This document shows positions 1-8,462 of a DNA stretch of 19,878 nt, one piece after another. The notes under the pieces are model-generated. The model made no database searches and was not told the origin of the DNA. It saw nothing but the letters and a program-made list of their open reading frames with translations. Position numbers and translations under genes: made by a program. The stretch is taken from contig JAMQCK010000573.1 in NCBI GenBank assembly GCA_024196135.1, positions 1 through 19,878 of the forward strand, in the 5' to 3' direction. The stretch's first letter is position 1. Every line of letters begins with the position of its first letter. Origin of the DNA: Pleurotus ostreatus/Saccharomyces cerevisiae fusant (Eukaryota > Opisthokonta).

Positions 1-396
1 CACGACCCGTCCCGCATCGAGGGGCGCGCAAAAGCGCTCGCGAAGGCGCAGAAGCGGAAGCGCGACGAGGAGGGCGAGGAGGACGTCGAGATGGGCTCGG
101 GCAGCGATGGCGACGAGGACGACGCGATGGACGTGGATGGCGAGGGCGCGCCCGTCAAGCGGGCACGGACGGCAGCAGGCGCGGTCACCAGCCGGCGCGC
201 GCCGCGGACAAATCGCTCGCTTGCGGGCTTGCGGGACGATGCGCAGGCAGACAAGGCGGTCAAGCTGCGCAACATTGGCCAGCGGCCCGCTGCCTTCCTC
301 GCCCGCGCAGGAGAGGGAGACAGGCATATCGGGACGAAGATGCCGCGGCACTTGTTCGCTGGGAAGCGCAAGGGCGGCAAGACGCAGCGCCGGTAA
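1..396 (+). CDS. NOG1: NOG1 nucleolar GTP-binding protein, C-terminal end (5' part outside window)
   Basis: The first 131 codons of the window are the tail of NOG1 (GTPBP4 in animals), an essential nucleolar GTPase of 60S ribosomal-subunit assembly. The frame is open from base 1 to the TAA and shows no intron. What is seen: a basic stretch (KALAKAQKRKRDEE), an acidic stretch with SDGDEDDAMDVD, then a block containing NRSLAGLRDDAQ, VKLRNIGQRP, GEGDRHIGTKMPRHL and the terminal AGKRKGGKTQRR. The order GExDRHI, then KPKHL-like, then GKRKxGKxxRR at the very C-terminus is the signature of NOG1 proteins from yeast to human. The GTPase domain lies upstream of the window and cannot be checked. An ATG at 91 lies inside the conserved tail and is not a real start. 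Confidence 0.93.
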   Translation, partial: HDPSRIEGRAKALAKAQKRKRDEEGEEDVEMGSGSDGDEDDAMDVDGEGAPVKRARTAAGAVTSRRAPRTNRSLAGLRDDAQADKAVKLRNIGQRPAAFLARAGEGDRHIGTKMPRHLFAGKRKGGKTQRR

Positions 397-683
397 AGCG
401 GTCGTCTGGTCTACCTTGTTCATCTGTTCTGTTGCTGTTTATGCCTTGTATTTCTGTATATCCTGTGCTTTAGGCCAGTAATATCATGGGTGTAGCCGCC
501 TAGCGCGGGCCTCTGGACACTTGTGGGTGTTGGCAAAGTCGAAATGGGATCACGTGGCTGAAGAACCGGCATTTGCCGGAAAAGCCGCAACGACGTCAGG
601 CGCTTGTCAGTGCCCATCCTGCGACGTTCGTTCGCACCTTGCTCTTAACCATCATCATCATCAGCCTGAGATCTCCGTTTACA
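397..683 (+). promoter_or_regulatory. NOG1 3' flank and HPM1-like promoter with CACGTG box
   Basis: This 287-bp stretch holds the NOG1 3' end and the promoter of the next gene. A T-rich run follows the NOG1 stop. A perfect CACGTG E-box lies at 551-556, about 130 bp before the next ATG, and a pyrimidine-rich tract with a CATCATCATCATC run (650-663) sits just upstream of that start. CACGTG is a classical bHLH-type binding site in fungi. Its use here is inferred. No TATA box or coding sequence was seen. Confidence 0.45.
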
Positions 684-2379
684 ATGTTCAAGTTCAACTT
701 TGATATCGAGGAGGCTGACACCGAAGCCCTGAATAATCTTTCTCTGGACGAAAAGCCCAACGCCGATCAGAAGGACCAACCTGCTTTGCTGGAGCAAGCA
801 GCTCTTGCAGCGTATAAATCGCATACTATTGCCGAAATGGTGAATATATCTTTCTACTCCGCCCAGAATCAGTCCCAAACGGACTACATCGTGGGGATAC
901 CTTTGCATCATCGTTGCCACAATCCTTGTCCCTACAAGGTGGTCATCAGCTAACGGGTCTTGGCCAGTTCAGATAGATAAACTACCCGAGGTCGTCTCTT
1001 ACACGCCAACGGACGTACCGCTTGCCTCTGGTCGGCGCCTTACCCTTGCGCGACGTGATCTCTTCGACGCGCGCTATCAGCTCATTGCGGAGGCCGACGT
1101 TTCCCTACCGAACGAGGTCCCTACTAGCGAGGCCTCAGCGGCAGATGCGACACCTGCGGATCCGACGCGCACTCCTGCCTTTCTTGATGCGCCCTCTGAT
1201 CTTGTACCCGGTTTGTACGAAGGTGGATTGAAGACATGGGAATGTAGCCTGGATCTCGTCGACTACCTCGATGGTCTGCAAGTGGGCGAGGGAACCAGCT
1301 CCGACGCGACCGCGAGCAACGGCTGGGCAGGAAAGCGGGTGCTAGAGGTAGGCGATGGGATTCAGGATTCACAGCTGAGGAAGTAAACTGACACATCGTA
1401 GATTGGCTGTGGGACTGCGATACCTTCGCTCTACCTGCTGCACGAGATCTTCCAGGACGAACGTAAGCCATCAGAGGTACCTCAAACGAAAATCACGCTT
1501 CAAGACTACAACGCGTCTGTCCTTGAGCTGATCACTCTTCCGAATCTGCTCATCGCATGGTGTAAGCCCGTCATATCCCTGGCTGTTCTCATTGGTGCTC
1601 ACAAAACGTAGATTTATCACCCGCATCCGCGGCGTATCGTGTCTCGCCGGATTTTTCTGCCTCGCAGGAGATACCAGGATCCCTAAAAGAGGGTACCGCT
1701 GACGAGACCGCCGACAAGGGTCTCTCATCGATTACCGAAGACGAGGAAACGGCCGAGTCAGGTCAGTGTTATATCTTTGTCTACTGGTTCTGTTGCTGAC
1801 CTCTCATCAGAACTGCCCGTCTCGCCACCACCCGCAGACGCATCCACCGTGACCAAACCGGACTCCACCATCCCAGGCGACATCCACATCACACCAACGC
1901 TGAAAGCGGCCTTTCTCAGCACGCTCGCCGAACGCAACATCGAGATCGAGCTGGTGTCCGGCAGCTGGGAGAATATCCTGCGCGAGCGGTTCCAGGACTC
2001 CACGCCGCAGTCGGCGTACGACTTCGTCCTCACATCGGAGACGATCTATCGCACCGAGTCGCTCGACGCGCTCGTTGGCATTATGCGTGCGGCGTGTTTG
2101 GCGGGTGCGCAGGCGGCTAGCGCGGGTTCCCGATCAACTGGAGCGGGCTCGTCGTCCATTGACCCCGCCGCTGGCTCGTCGTCGGTCCCTGCTCGCGACA
2201 CCTCGCTGAGCGGCAAGCCGCTGTGTCTGGTTGCGGCGAAGGTGCTGTACTTCGGCGTCGGAGGAGGGGTGCCGGACTTCGTGCGCGCGGTGGAGGAAGG
2301 CGGGCTTGGTCACGTCGAAACGGTACTCGAGCGCACGAAGGGAGTGGGAAGGAAAGTACTGCGCGTGGAGTGGAAGTAG
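684..2379 (+). CDS. HPM1: Protein-histidine N-methyltransferase, METTL18/Hpm1 family
   Basis: Exons 684-839, 973-1347, 1402-1561, 1612-1761 and 1811-2379 give 469 residues. Members of this family use S-adenosylmethionine to methylate a histidine; yeast Hpm1 and human METTL18 modify ribosomal protein uL3 (Rpl3). What is seen: an acidic Phe-rich start (MFKFNFDIEEAD), GRRLTLARRDLFDARYQLI, the SAM-binding motif VLEIGCGTAIPSLYLL (about 175-190, joined across a 54-nt intron), LQDYNASVLELITLPNL (210-226, the acidic residue of motif II), SGSW (330-333), YDFVLTSETIY (350-360) and KVLYFGVGGG (424-433). The SETIY and YFGVGGG motifs are specific to this family. The start is the first ATG in frame with exon 2. 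Two variable parts are longer than in yeast: an acidic linker (about 233-300) and a Ser/Ala/Gly insert (about 378-415). A GTAAGC at 1463 is read through, since the frame stays open and encodes conserved sequence. The next gene is tail-to-tail. Confidence 0.93.
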
Positions 2380-2761
2380 GGTGACTCGTCGCAATGCACG
2401 ACACCGTCGAAGAAATGATAAGGAGAAGGGTGGCGTTAACTAACTTCACTGTATTGCTTGACAAATATAAATTCTCGTCCCGTACCACGGTCATGCGACT
2501 GACGATCAGGCTATTGCGTTGGAAAATCACCCATGGGCAACGTATACATTTCAGATGACTAGCCGAAGAAGTAGGAGAAATAGAGGACAGGCATAGTACA
2601 ATAAATAATCCAAACAGGTGGAGGTCGTTAATGTATTGGTAGGATACAGAACGGAATCCAGAAGACGAGAGAGATGCATAGAGGATTAGATACGGATACA
2701 AGGAGATCGTGAAGCGGTCGTAGCGAGGGAAGCATACAAGGAGGAATGGGATACGGCTACA
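2380..2761. other. Shared 3' region between convergent genes
   Basis: No coding sequence was seen in this 382-bp stretch, which separates the stops of the methyltransferase gene (plus) and the left zinc-finger gene (minus). AATAAA occurs on the plus strand at 2600-2605 and could serve the methyltransferase mRNA. The part from about 2553 onward resembles the 3' flank of the right-hand zinc-finger gene (to about 8670), so the inverted duplication reaches past the stop codons. Confidence 0.6.
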
Positions 2762-3511
2762 TCACAGGCGACCACGAGAGATAAGGCGCGGGGAAGGAAC
2801 GCTAGGCTCCGCCGACTGCACAGCCGCGAAGCGGACTTCTTTGAACTTGAGCCCCATCAGCATCTCGGCGGCTTCCTGAGAACACGTTCAGTCGGGTCCT
2901 TCCAAACGTGATTCTAGATAGTCACCTTCATATCGTCCTCGTCCTGAACGGCCAACGCCGCGGCGCCGGCACCCTTGCGCACATAGTCGTCGTCGCCGTC
3001 GAAGTACATGGCTTCCTCGCCCGCAAACGGATGTGCGTGCCGCACCCCGCGGACCTCAAGCTCGTGCGAGGGTCCCTTGACGAAGGTCTCCTTGCCGTGC
3101 TTGTTCTTGAGGTGCCGTCCGAAGTTCCAGAGACCGATGCCGCCGTGGCGGTCGTCGAACTGGATGGCCTTCCTGCAGTACGAGCAGCGCGCGGAGGCGT
3201 TGGTGTACTCGGCGATGGCGGGGGAGAGGGCGAGCGCGATGTTACGCTGCTCCCTGGTGGTCCTTCCCTTGGAGGAGGATGAGGAGGAACCAGGAGAGCC
3301 GCACGAGGAGGATGACGAGGATGAGGGCGACGTGGACTTGCGGGGGGAGGGGCTGCGGGTGGTGCGCCTGGCGGACTGCGCGGCAGCGGCGACGCGCTTC
3401 GTGCGGTTGGAGGGGGAGGCAGAGGGGGAGGAAGCCTTCTTGAGGGCGTGGTGACTGGTGGGGGGTCAGACGGGACGGGTCAACGCGACACGTGGGCACG
3501 TACATGGCCAT
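2762..3511 (-). CDS. BED-like C2H2 zinc-finger protein, left paralogue
   Basis: Minus-strand exons 3504-3511 (8 nt), 2926-3454 and 2762-2875 encode 216 residues. The product starts MAIHHALKKASS and has a basic, Ser-rich N-terminus (to about 65, with KRT and TTRSPSPRKS) that could enter the nucleus or bind DNA. A finger follows: C93-x2-C96-x20-H117-x4-H122 (RCSYCRKA ... GRHLKNKH). This spacing fits BED-type fingers (Cx2C-xn-Hx3-5[HC]). After it comes a conserved tail, ELEVRGVRHAHPFAGE. No transposase catalytic domain is present. The 8-nt first exon rests on comparison with the right paralogue: both keep the donor GTACGT right after ATGGC[CT]AT, but intron 1 is 49 nt here and 50 nt there, so reading through cannot preserve frame in both. 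Intron 2 is 50 nt in each. Function is unknown; a DNA-binding regulator or a domesticated transposon finger are the main options. Confidence 0.8.
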
Positions 3512-3670
3512 GACGACAAGGTAGGATCGAGTATGGTAGATGGATGAGGATGGAGAGGCTAGTAGCGGATAGAGTGCGAGGAAAGCGCTGCGAAGAGGGG
3601 GTGCTCGATGCGGGGGGCAAGCGATGGCGAGTGCTGCTGATGAGGGGAAGGAAGCGCGTCTTCGCCCTGT

Positions 3671-3678
3671 CTTATATA
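3671..3678 (-). promoter_or_regulatory. TATA box of left zinc-finger gene
   Basis: The minus strand reads TATATAAG, starting 167 bp before the ATG. The right paralogue has TATAAAAG at the same 167-bp distance inside a mirrored promoter. Conservation of both motif and distance supports it as a core promoter. A mirrored block further upstream (about 3733-3747 here, near 7457-7471 on the right) reads AAATGATGGGTGGC. Confidence 0.7.
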
Positions 3679-4317
3679 TGAATGCCCTCCCCCTTCTCCC
3701 CCGTGTCCTCCAAGATTGCCGTATGCGACACCGCCACCCATCATTTCACACCGGAAGGAAGTACAAAGGGTACGCAGCTAGCGGAGATGAAATCAAGGGT
3801 CATGAACGGTCGGACGCCAGGACGTACCGGGCGTAAGCTTCCCAGGCACGTCACTGCCAAAGAGAAGAGAAGACGCGGAAGACGCATGGGAGCTGTATGA
3901 AGGACGTTGATGGACTAGAACATGGGGTGGTGGGGTGGAAGTCGCACGATAAGTCTGTTCTGCAAAAGGAAGGTGATGGGTTAGAACAAGGGCACGCCTG
4001 CCGGTCGCACTGAAAATGACCAGTGAGTGCGATCTTGGTTTTCCGAGCGCAGAAACAATCATAAAGCATCTTCAGAAGTAATAGGTGTATTTAATGAAGA
4101 AAAACAGAGCAATCGGACGCCAAAAAAAGTGGTGGGCGAAAGCAAGAAGTGTGGCGTACCTCTTTGATAGGCATAGGCATCTAATCTGATCACGGTACCC
4201 TCCGCTTATTGAATGCCAGCCCACCCCCGAGCCGCATGCATACCGAAGTCCTCGTGTACGATGACCTCCGCTCACGCCTCGATTCGGCCCTCAGCATTCG
4301 TAATACTCGAATCCGAA

Positions 4318-4334
4318 GTTCGCGCGCGACGTCA
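4318..4334 (-). promoter_or_regulatory. Mirrored TGACGTC element (left copy, block 1)
   Basis: The minus strand reads TGACGTCGCGCGCGAAC. The same 17 bases occur on the plus strand at 6873-6889, about 810-830 bp upstream of each zinc-finger ATG. TGACGTC is the core of ATF/CREB-type bZIP sites. Regulatory function is inferred only from conservation within otherwise diverged DNA. Confidence 0.5.
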
Positions 4335-4472
4335 ACAGGAATCTCGAGATGGCTGCACAGCATTGCGTGCGCTTCTCACACACTCACCTCTAATTCTAGC
4401 GTATTCCGTCTGCCAAGCAGAACCCGGAGACTCCCGGTTACCAGGTGTTGCTATTGACTCCGAAACGAGGAC

Positions 4473-4495
4473 TTCCCTTTGTAACGACGTCAGCG
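4473..4495 (-). promoter_or_regulatory. Mirrored TGACGTCG element (left copy, block 2)
   Basis: The minus strand carries a 23-bp block, CGCTGACGTCG followed by TTACAAAGGGAA, that is identical to plus-strand 6696-6718. It is the longest perfect match I noticed between the two upstream regions and contains an ATF/CREB-like core. It lies about 1 kb upstream of each zinc-finger ATG. Confidence 0.5.
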
Positions 4496-4956
4496 CGGAT
4501 CGCGACAGAAGAAGCCATTGTCCCGCCTGGGCTTTCGAAGACATACGGAAATAACTTGAGCTCATGTTGAAAAGAAACGAGGGACGTAAAAGTATACCGC
4601 AAACCTTGGCTTTCCGCTCTTGGCCGACTTTCATACTGGCATGGCTCATCGGGACCGTCAGCTGCGACGACTAGCGCAGATCTATTCTCTTGACTCTACA
4701 GGCCTTCTTCGTAGCAGCGATGAGCCCTGTGAAGGCTCTCCCTACAGCAAGTCCGGGCGTGCCGTTTCACCGCCTGACAGCGTGTAAACCGGGGGACCTA
4801 GTACGCGCGCCGACGGGACAGAGCCACACGTAAATAGACGCAACGTGGGTACATGGCGCACCTTGCATGGTCTGCGGAAGAAGTACAACGGATTCCAAAT
4901 AGCGCTCAATGCCCCGCGCCGAGCGGAAGCAGCGCGGGACTAAAAGGCTAAAGCTT

Positions 4957-4992
4957 GAATGTGATGTTTTGACTGTCAATCACATCACATTC
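4957..4992. repeat. Short perfect hairpin in left arm
   Basis: GAATGTGATGT (4957-4967) and ACATCACATTC (4982-4992) are perfect 11-bp inverted repeats around a 14-nt loop. The motif is mirrored by a closely similar hairpin in the right arm (6181-6208). It may be a dyad protein-binding site, or the joined terminal repeats of a small transposon. Confidence 0.75.
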
Positions 4993-5051
4993 TAGCTTCC
5001 CGCCGGCATCGTGCGAATTCATTTGTCGATGGTCCAGGCGCCAAGTCGAAG

Positions 5052-5101
5052 CGTCGATGGTGTCATTCCGGATCGTCGATGGTGTCATTCCGGATCGTCG
5101 A
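5052..5101. repeat. Tandem repeat of 22 bp, 2.3 copies
   Basis: Two identical adjacent 22-bp units (5052-5073 and 5074-5095), each CGTCGATGG then TGTCATTCCGGAT, are followed by the first six bases of a third. I did not find the repeat in the right arm, so it probably arose by slippage after the duplication. Confidence 0.9.
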
Positions 5102-5330
5102 CAACACCAAGAGGAGGACTCAATTGCAAGGAACTTCTCGGACTGCTGTCGAGTCGTCAGCGGCGTCTATCCGTCTATCGATGGTCTTCGAATTCGTCAA
5201 TCGATAGAAAAGGGCGCATGCACGCCTGTGGCTGTGACAATCCATCACTGGTGATACAGACCACGCGAGGACGTACCGACGGGGGAAGGAAAATAGCGAG
5301 GGAAGAAAGTGACAACCGCACATGTGCCGA

Positions 5331-5869
5331 AAACACTGTGGATGGGTGTCTTGGCGAGGGCGTAGATTTTTGTTGGCACGAGGAGGCTGATATACAGTGG
5401 TGATCAGCAGAGGTAGATAATTTCCCTCACTGTTCTGCGGTAGCTCGAAGGTCAAGCCCACGGCTGCGGCAGACGATGGCAGGAAAAAAGGTGTGGTACC
5501 GTGAGAACGACCACGTGCGATAAATTGCGCGTGGCACGATGTACGACTTTGCTCCTCGCCCTTGCTGGATCTCGAGGACGCAGAGTTTCGTCTATGACTA
5601 CTAGTGCTGTTGTTGTATGACATGAAGCGTGCCGACAGTGTTCATGCCATTGGTTCTATTCAACAGTTGGAATAGCGCCATCGCCTGACTTTCCCTCCTC
5701 ATCGGTCTCCCACCTCGAAGCCTATGAAACTTCGGCCCTTATCACAAGACGTATCGATACTCGGCGATTCCGGTCATCCGCGCCCACAACGCGCCGCCCT
5801 GCGGTCCAGAAGGATTGTCCCATGCCTTGTACTTTCTCAGGGCATGTCAGCGAATACGGCTGTTTTCTC
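5331..5869. other. Central spacer of the inverted duplication
   Basis: About 540 bp between the recognisable arms. I see no convincing gene and no clear similarity of one half to the other. A CACGTG box lies at 5512-5517. The minus-strand reading frame across 5120-5623 shows no recognisable motif, and its mirrored partner does not keep frame. Confidence 0.5.
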
Positions 5870-6180
5870 TTCGCCGGTATGCACTCTCGTGTCCTGCACG
5901 CGGTTTGTACAGCCACTGATGGAACGTACCGCCACAGACAGATACCTGCTTCTCCACTATCGAACGCCATCGATGGTCAAATCGACGCCGCAGACGCTCA
6001 ATGCACTCCGCGCTATTGAGGCCTGCACTCAATTTCACCGGCGGCTTCGATTTGGCGTCATCCACGTTCCGACACTTAGCACTCTATCAACCCGAATCAA
6101 CATGGTCGACGAAGTTCGGATTGCGCCATCGCCTCGCCAGGCCTCGCCGCGACCTCAAAATGACGCCGGCGGGAAGGTAA

Positions 6181-6208
6181 AATGTGATGTGATTGACTAC
6201 ATCACATT
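6181..6208. repeat. Short perfect hairpin in right arm
   Basis: AATGTGATGT (6181-6190) and ACATCACATT (6199-6208) are perfect 10-bp inverted repeats around the loop GATTGACT. Together with the left-arm hairpin this gives four copies of the same 10-mer in a palindrome within a palindrome. Confidence 0.75.
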
Positions 6209-6695
6209 CTATTGTTTAGGCTTTTCCTTCCGCGTTGCTTCCGTACAGCGCGGATTCATTGTGCGCTATTTGGAATCCCTTGTACTTCCTCCGCAGACCA
6301 TGCACGCTGTACCCTGGATCCCACGTCGCGGCTATTTACACGCGACTCTGGTTCTGGATCCTCGAAAGATGTACAGGGTCCGCCCAAGCCTCGCCTTATC
6401 CATATGCGCGACAAGGAGCCAGCTGACATGCTGTAGACGGGGGGTTCCCAGGAACACGGATCGGCGAAGATAAGGATAAGCTTTATAGAGCCAATGGTAC
6501 GAGGCGTATTTCGTCCACGCCAACGCTAATAGCTGAAGTGGGATTGCATCGGACCGTCAGTGTATCAGGAGAGGATGGAATACCCATGACGGAGGCAGGG
6601 TTTTCTCAGAGGTGAGGCGGCGTATTCAGTCATTTCCGACCTGACTTGGCCTCAGACAGCTCAAAAAGAACAATGTCTGCTTCTCGCGCAGCGCA

Positions 6696-6718
6696 CGCTG
6701 ACGTCGTTACAAAGGGAA
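6696..6718 (+). promoter_or_regulatory. Mirrored TGACGTCG element (right copy, block 2)
   Basis: Right-hand partner of the identical 23-bp block at 4473-4495. A conserved donor-like GTGAGTG follows in both arms (6801-6807 plus, 4381-4387 minus), preceded by CTAGAATTAG. A spliced upstream transcript leading into the zinc-finger gene is therefore possible but unproven. Confidence 0.5.
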
Positions 6719-6872
6719 ACCCTCATTTCGGACTCAATAACCGCGCCTGGCCCCAGCAACTGCCGTTATCTGCTTGGCGGAAGGAACTCGCTAGAATTAG
6801 GTGAGTGCGTGCGAGCAGAGCACGCCATGCTGTACACCTTTTCATTGGCCTCGCGAAGCCTTTTTCTCCTAC

Positions 6873-6889
6873 TGACGTCGCGCGCGAAC
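6873..6889 (+). promoter_or_regulatory. Mirrored TGACGTC element (right copy, block 1)
   Basis: TGACGTCGCGCGCGAAC, identical to the minus strand at 4318-4334. An ATF/CREB-like core whose role is inferred from mirrored conservation. Confidence 0.5.
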
Positions 6890-7532
6890 ATCGAATTCGG
6901 GGGTGACGGATACCGAGGGCCGAGACGAAGTGTGGGCGGAGGTCATTGTGCACGAGGACGGCGGCACGCGAGCGGCCTGGACGGAGCTCGATGAGCGGAG
7001 GGTGCCGAGATCAGATTAGATGATTGTCGCTATCAGGAAGGTACGCCATACTTCTTGCTTTCGCGCACCGCGGCCGTCCAATTATTTTCTACTCTAATCC
7101 GACTTCATCGCACACTTTTGTAACTTTCAGGGATGCTTTACGATTTTTCTCAGCCTCGAGCATCGAGAGACACGCCCGCTGCACTCCTTCCATACGCCCG
7201 ATGTGCGTGCCCTTATCCCGACCCACCACCTTCCCTTTTGAGAACAACCTCGCCGCGCGACTTCCTCCCCTCCACCCCATGTCCCAATCCATCAACCTCC
7301 CTCAGTACTAACCCCCATGCGCCCTCCGCGTCTTCCCTTTCTCTTTGACGTGCCTGGGAAATCTCCGCCGGTAAGTACGTCCTGACGTACGGGCGGCCAT
7401 TCATAACCCTTGATTGCATCTCCGCCAGCTGCCTCCCCGTGGTACTTCCGGTGTCAAATGATGGGTGGCTGTGCCGCGTCCGTCGTTCTTGGAGGGTAGC
7501 GGAGAGGAAGGGCACGGGGGAGGGGGGATCCG

Positions 7533-7540
7533 TATAAAAG
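7533..7540 (+). promoter_or_regulatory. TATA box of right zinc-finger gene
   Basis: TATAAAAG begins 167 bp before the ATG, exactly mirroring the spacing in the left paralogue. A C-rich leader follows. Confidence 0.7.
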
Positions 7541-7699
7541 ACCGGCGGGGACGCGTCTTCTTTCCCCTCATCAGCTGCATCCGCCATCGTTCGCCCTCTG
7601 CGTTCAGCATCCACGCTTCTGAGCGCATTCCTCGCGATCTATCTGCTATTAGCCGTTCCCATCCCATCCATCCGCTTCACTCGATCCTACCTAGTCGCC

Positions 7700-8462
7700 A
7701 TGGCTATGTACGTGCCCGCGCCCGGCGTCGAGGCGTCTCGTCTGACCTTCCCCCCAGTCACCGCGCCCTCAAGAAGACTTCCTCCCCTCGCACTTCCTCC
7801 GCCAAACGCACGAAGCGCGCCGCCGCTGCCGTCCAGTCCGTTAAGCGCACCACCCGCAGCCCCTCCTCGCGCAAGTCGACGTCGCCCCCTTCATCGTCCT
7901 CCTCATCGTCCTCCTCCTCCCCCTCTCCCAAGCGCCGTCGCTCCACCGGCTCCCCCTCTTCCGAGAGGTGGAGGACCACTCGGGACCAGCGCAACGTCGT
8001 CGTCGCCCGCTCCCCCGCCATCGCGTCCTACTCCGACGCCGGCGTCCGTTGTTCGTACTGCAGGACGGCCCTCAGGGCCGACAACCGCCACGGGGGCCTC
8101 GGTCTATCCAACTTCAGGCGGCATTTGGTAGATCAGCACCCCGAGGGGACGTTTGTCGAGGGCCCGATTGGCGAGCTCGAGGTCTTGGGAATGCGGCACG
8201 CGCATCCGTTTGCGGGGGAGAAGCCTTGCAAGCTAGCAGGCGTGGATGATTACGAGCGTGAGGGGCTGGGTACCGCAGCGTTGGCTGCGCAGGACGAGGC
8301 GGACAAGAAGGTGAGCAAGTTGTGTTGCGCTCAGAGGAGCTCCCCTGACTATACCTCCAGGACGCCGCCCAAACCCTGCTTTTATTCTCGGAGAAGCTGG
8401 TGCTATTCTCCGCATCTGAGATACCGCCCCGCTTCCGTGTCGCCTCCGATGAACAGCTCTGA
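7700..8462 (+). CDS. BED-like C2H2 zinc-finger protein, right paralogue
   Basis: Exons 7700-7707 (8 nt), 7758-8310 and 8361-8462 encode 220 residues. The N-terminus (MAIHRALKKTSS) is basic and Ser-rich, with a ten-Ser run at 48-57 followed by PSPKRRR, a likely nuclear-localisation signal. The finger is C101-x2-C104-x20-H125-x4-H130 (RCSYCRTA ... RRHLVDQH), and the tail ELEVLGMRHAHPFAGE matches the left paralogue. The proteins agree through the middle (TTRDQRN here, TTREQRN there; SPAIA and RHGG in both) but their last-exon C-termini diverge strongly after a shared [DE]AA start. The frame is open upstream to 7465, but that segment holds the TATA box and leader, and the mirrored start supports 7700. 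No transposase domain is visible. Function is unknown; a transcription regulator is the simplest guess. Confidence 0.8.

Larger units (their letters stand above)
2553..5330 (-). repeat. Left arm of a ~6-kb imperfect inverted duplication
   Basis: Read on the minus strand, this segment matches about 5870-8670 read on the plus strand, in order: central spacer, AATGTGATGT hairpin, upstream blocks, TATA box, 8-nt first exon, both introns, the whole coding sequence and part of the 3' flank. Anchors (left with right) are: ATG 3509-3511 with 7700-7702, TATA 3671-3678 with 7533-7540, 4318-4334 with 6873-6889 (17-bp identity), 4473-4495 with 6696-6718 (23-bp identity), and hairpins 4957-4992 with 6181-6208. 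Coordinates of each pair add up to about 11,150-11,225, which puts the axis near 5,580-5,605. Similarity fades before the centre. Arm ends are approximate. Confidence 0.85.

Noticed and set aside
1463..1498. GTAAGC taken as an intron donor in the methyltransferase gene
   Set aside because: There is no acceptor at a normal distance, and read-through continues in frame into the conserved LQDYNASVLEL motif.
5724..6473. Long plus-strand open frame (249 codons) in the right arm
   Set aside because: The mirrored left-arm sequence has indels that break this frame, no domain is recognisable, and it crosses the hairpin at 6181-6208. Treated as non-coding.
7465..7699. Upstream extension of the right zinc-finger open frame
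   Set aside because: It contains the TATA box and leader. The left paralogue supports an ATG at 7700 followed by an intron.
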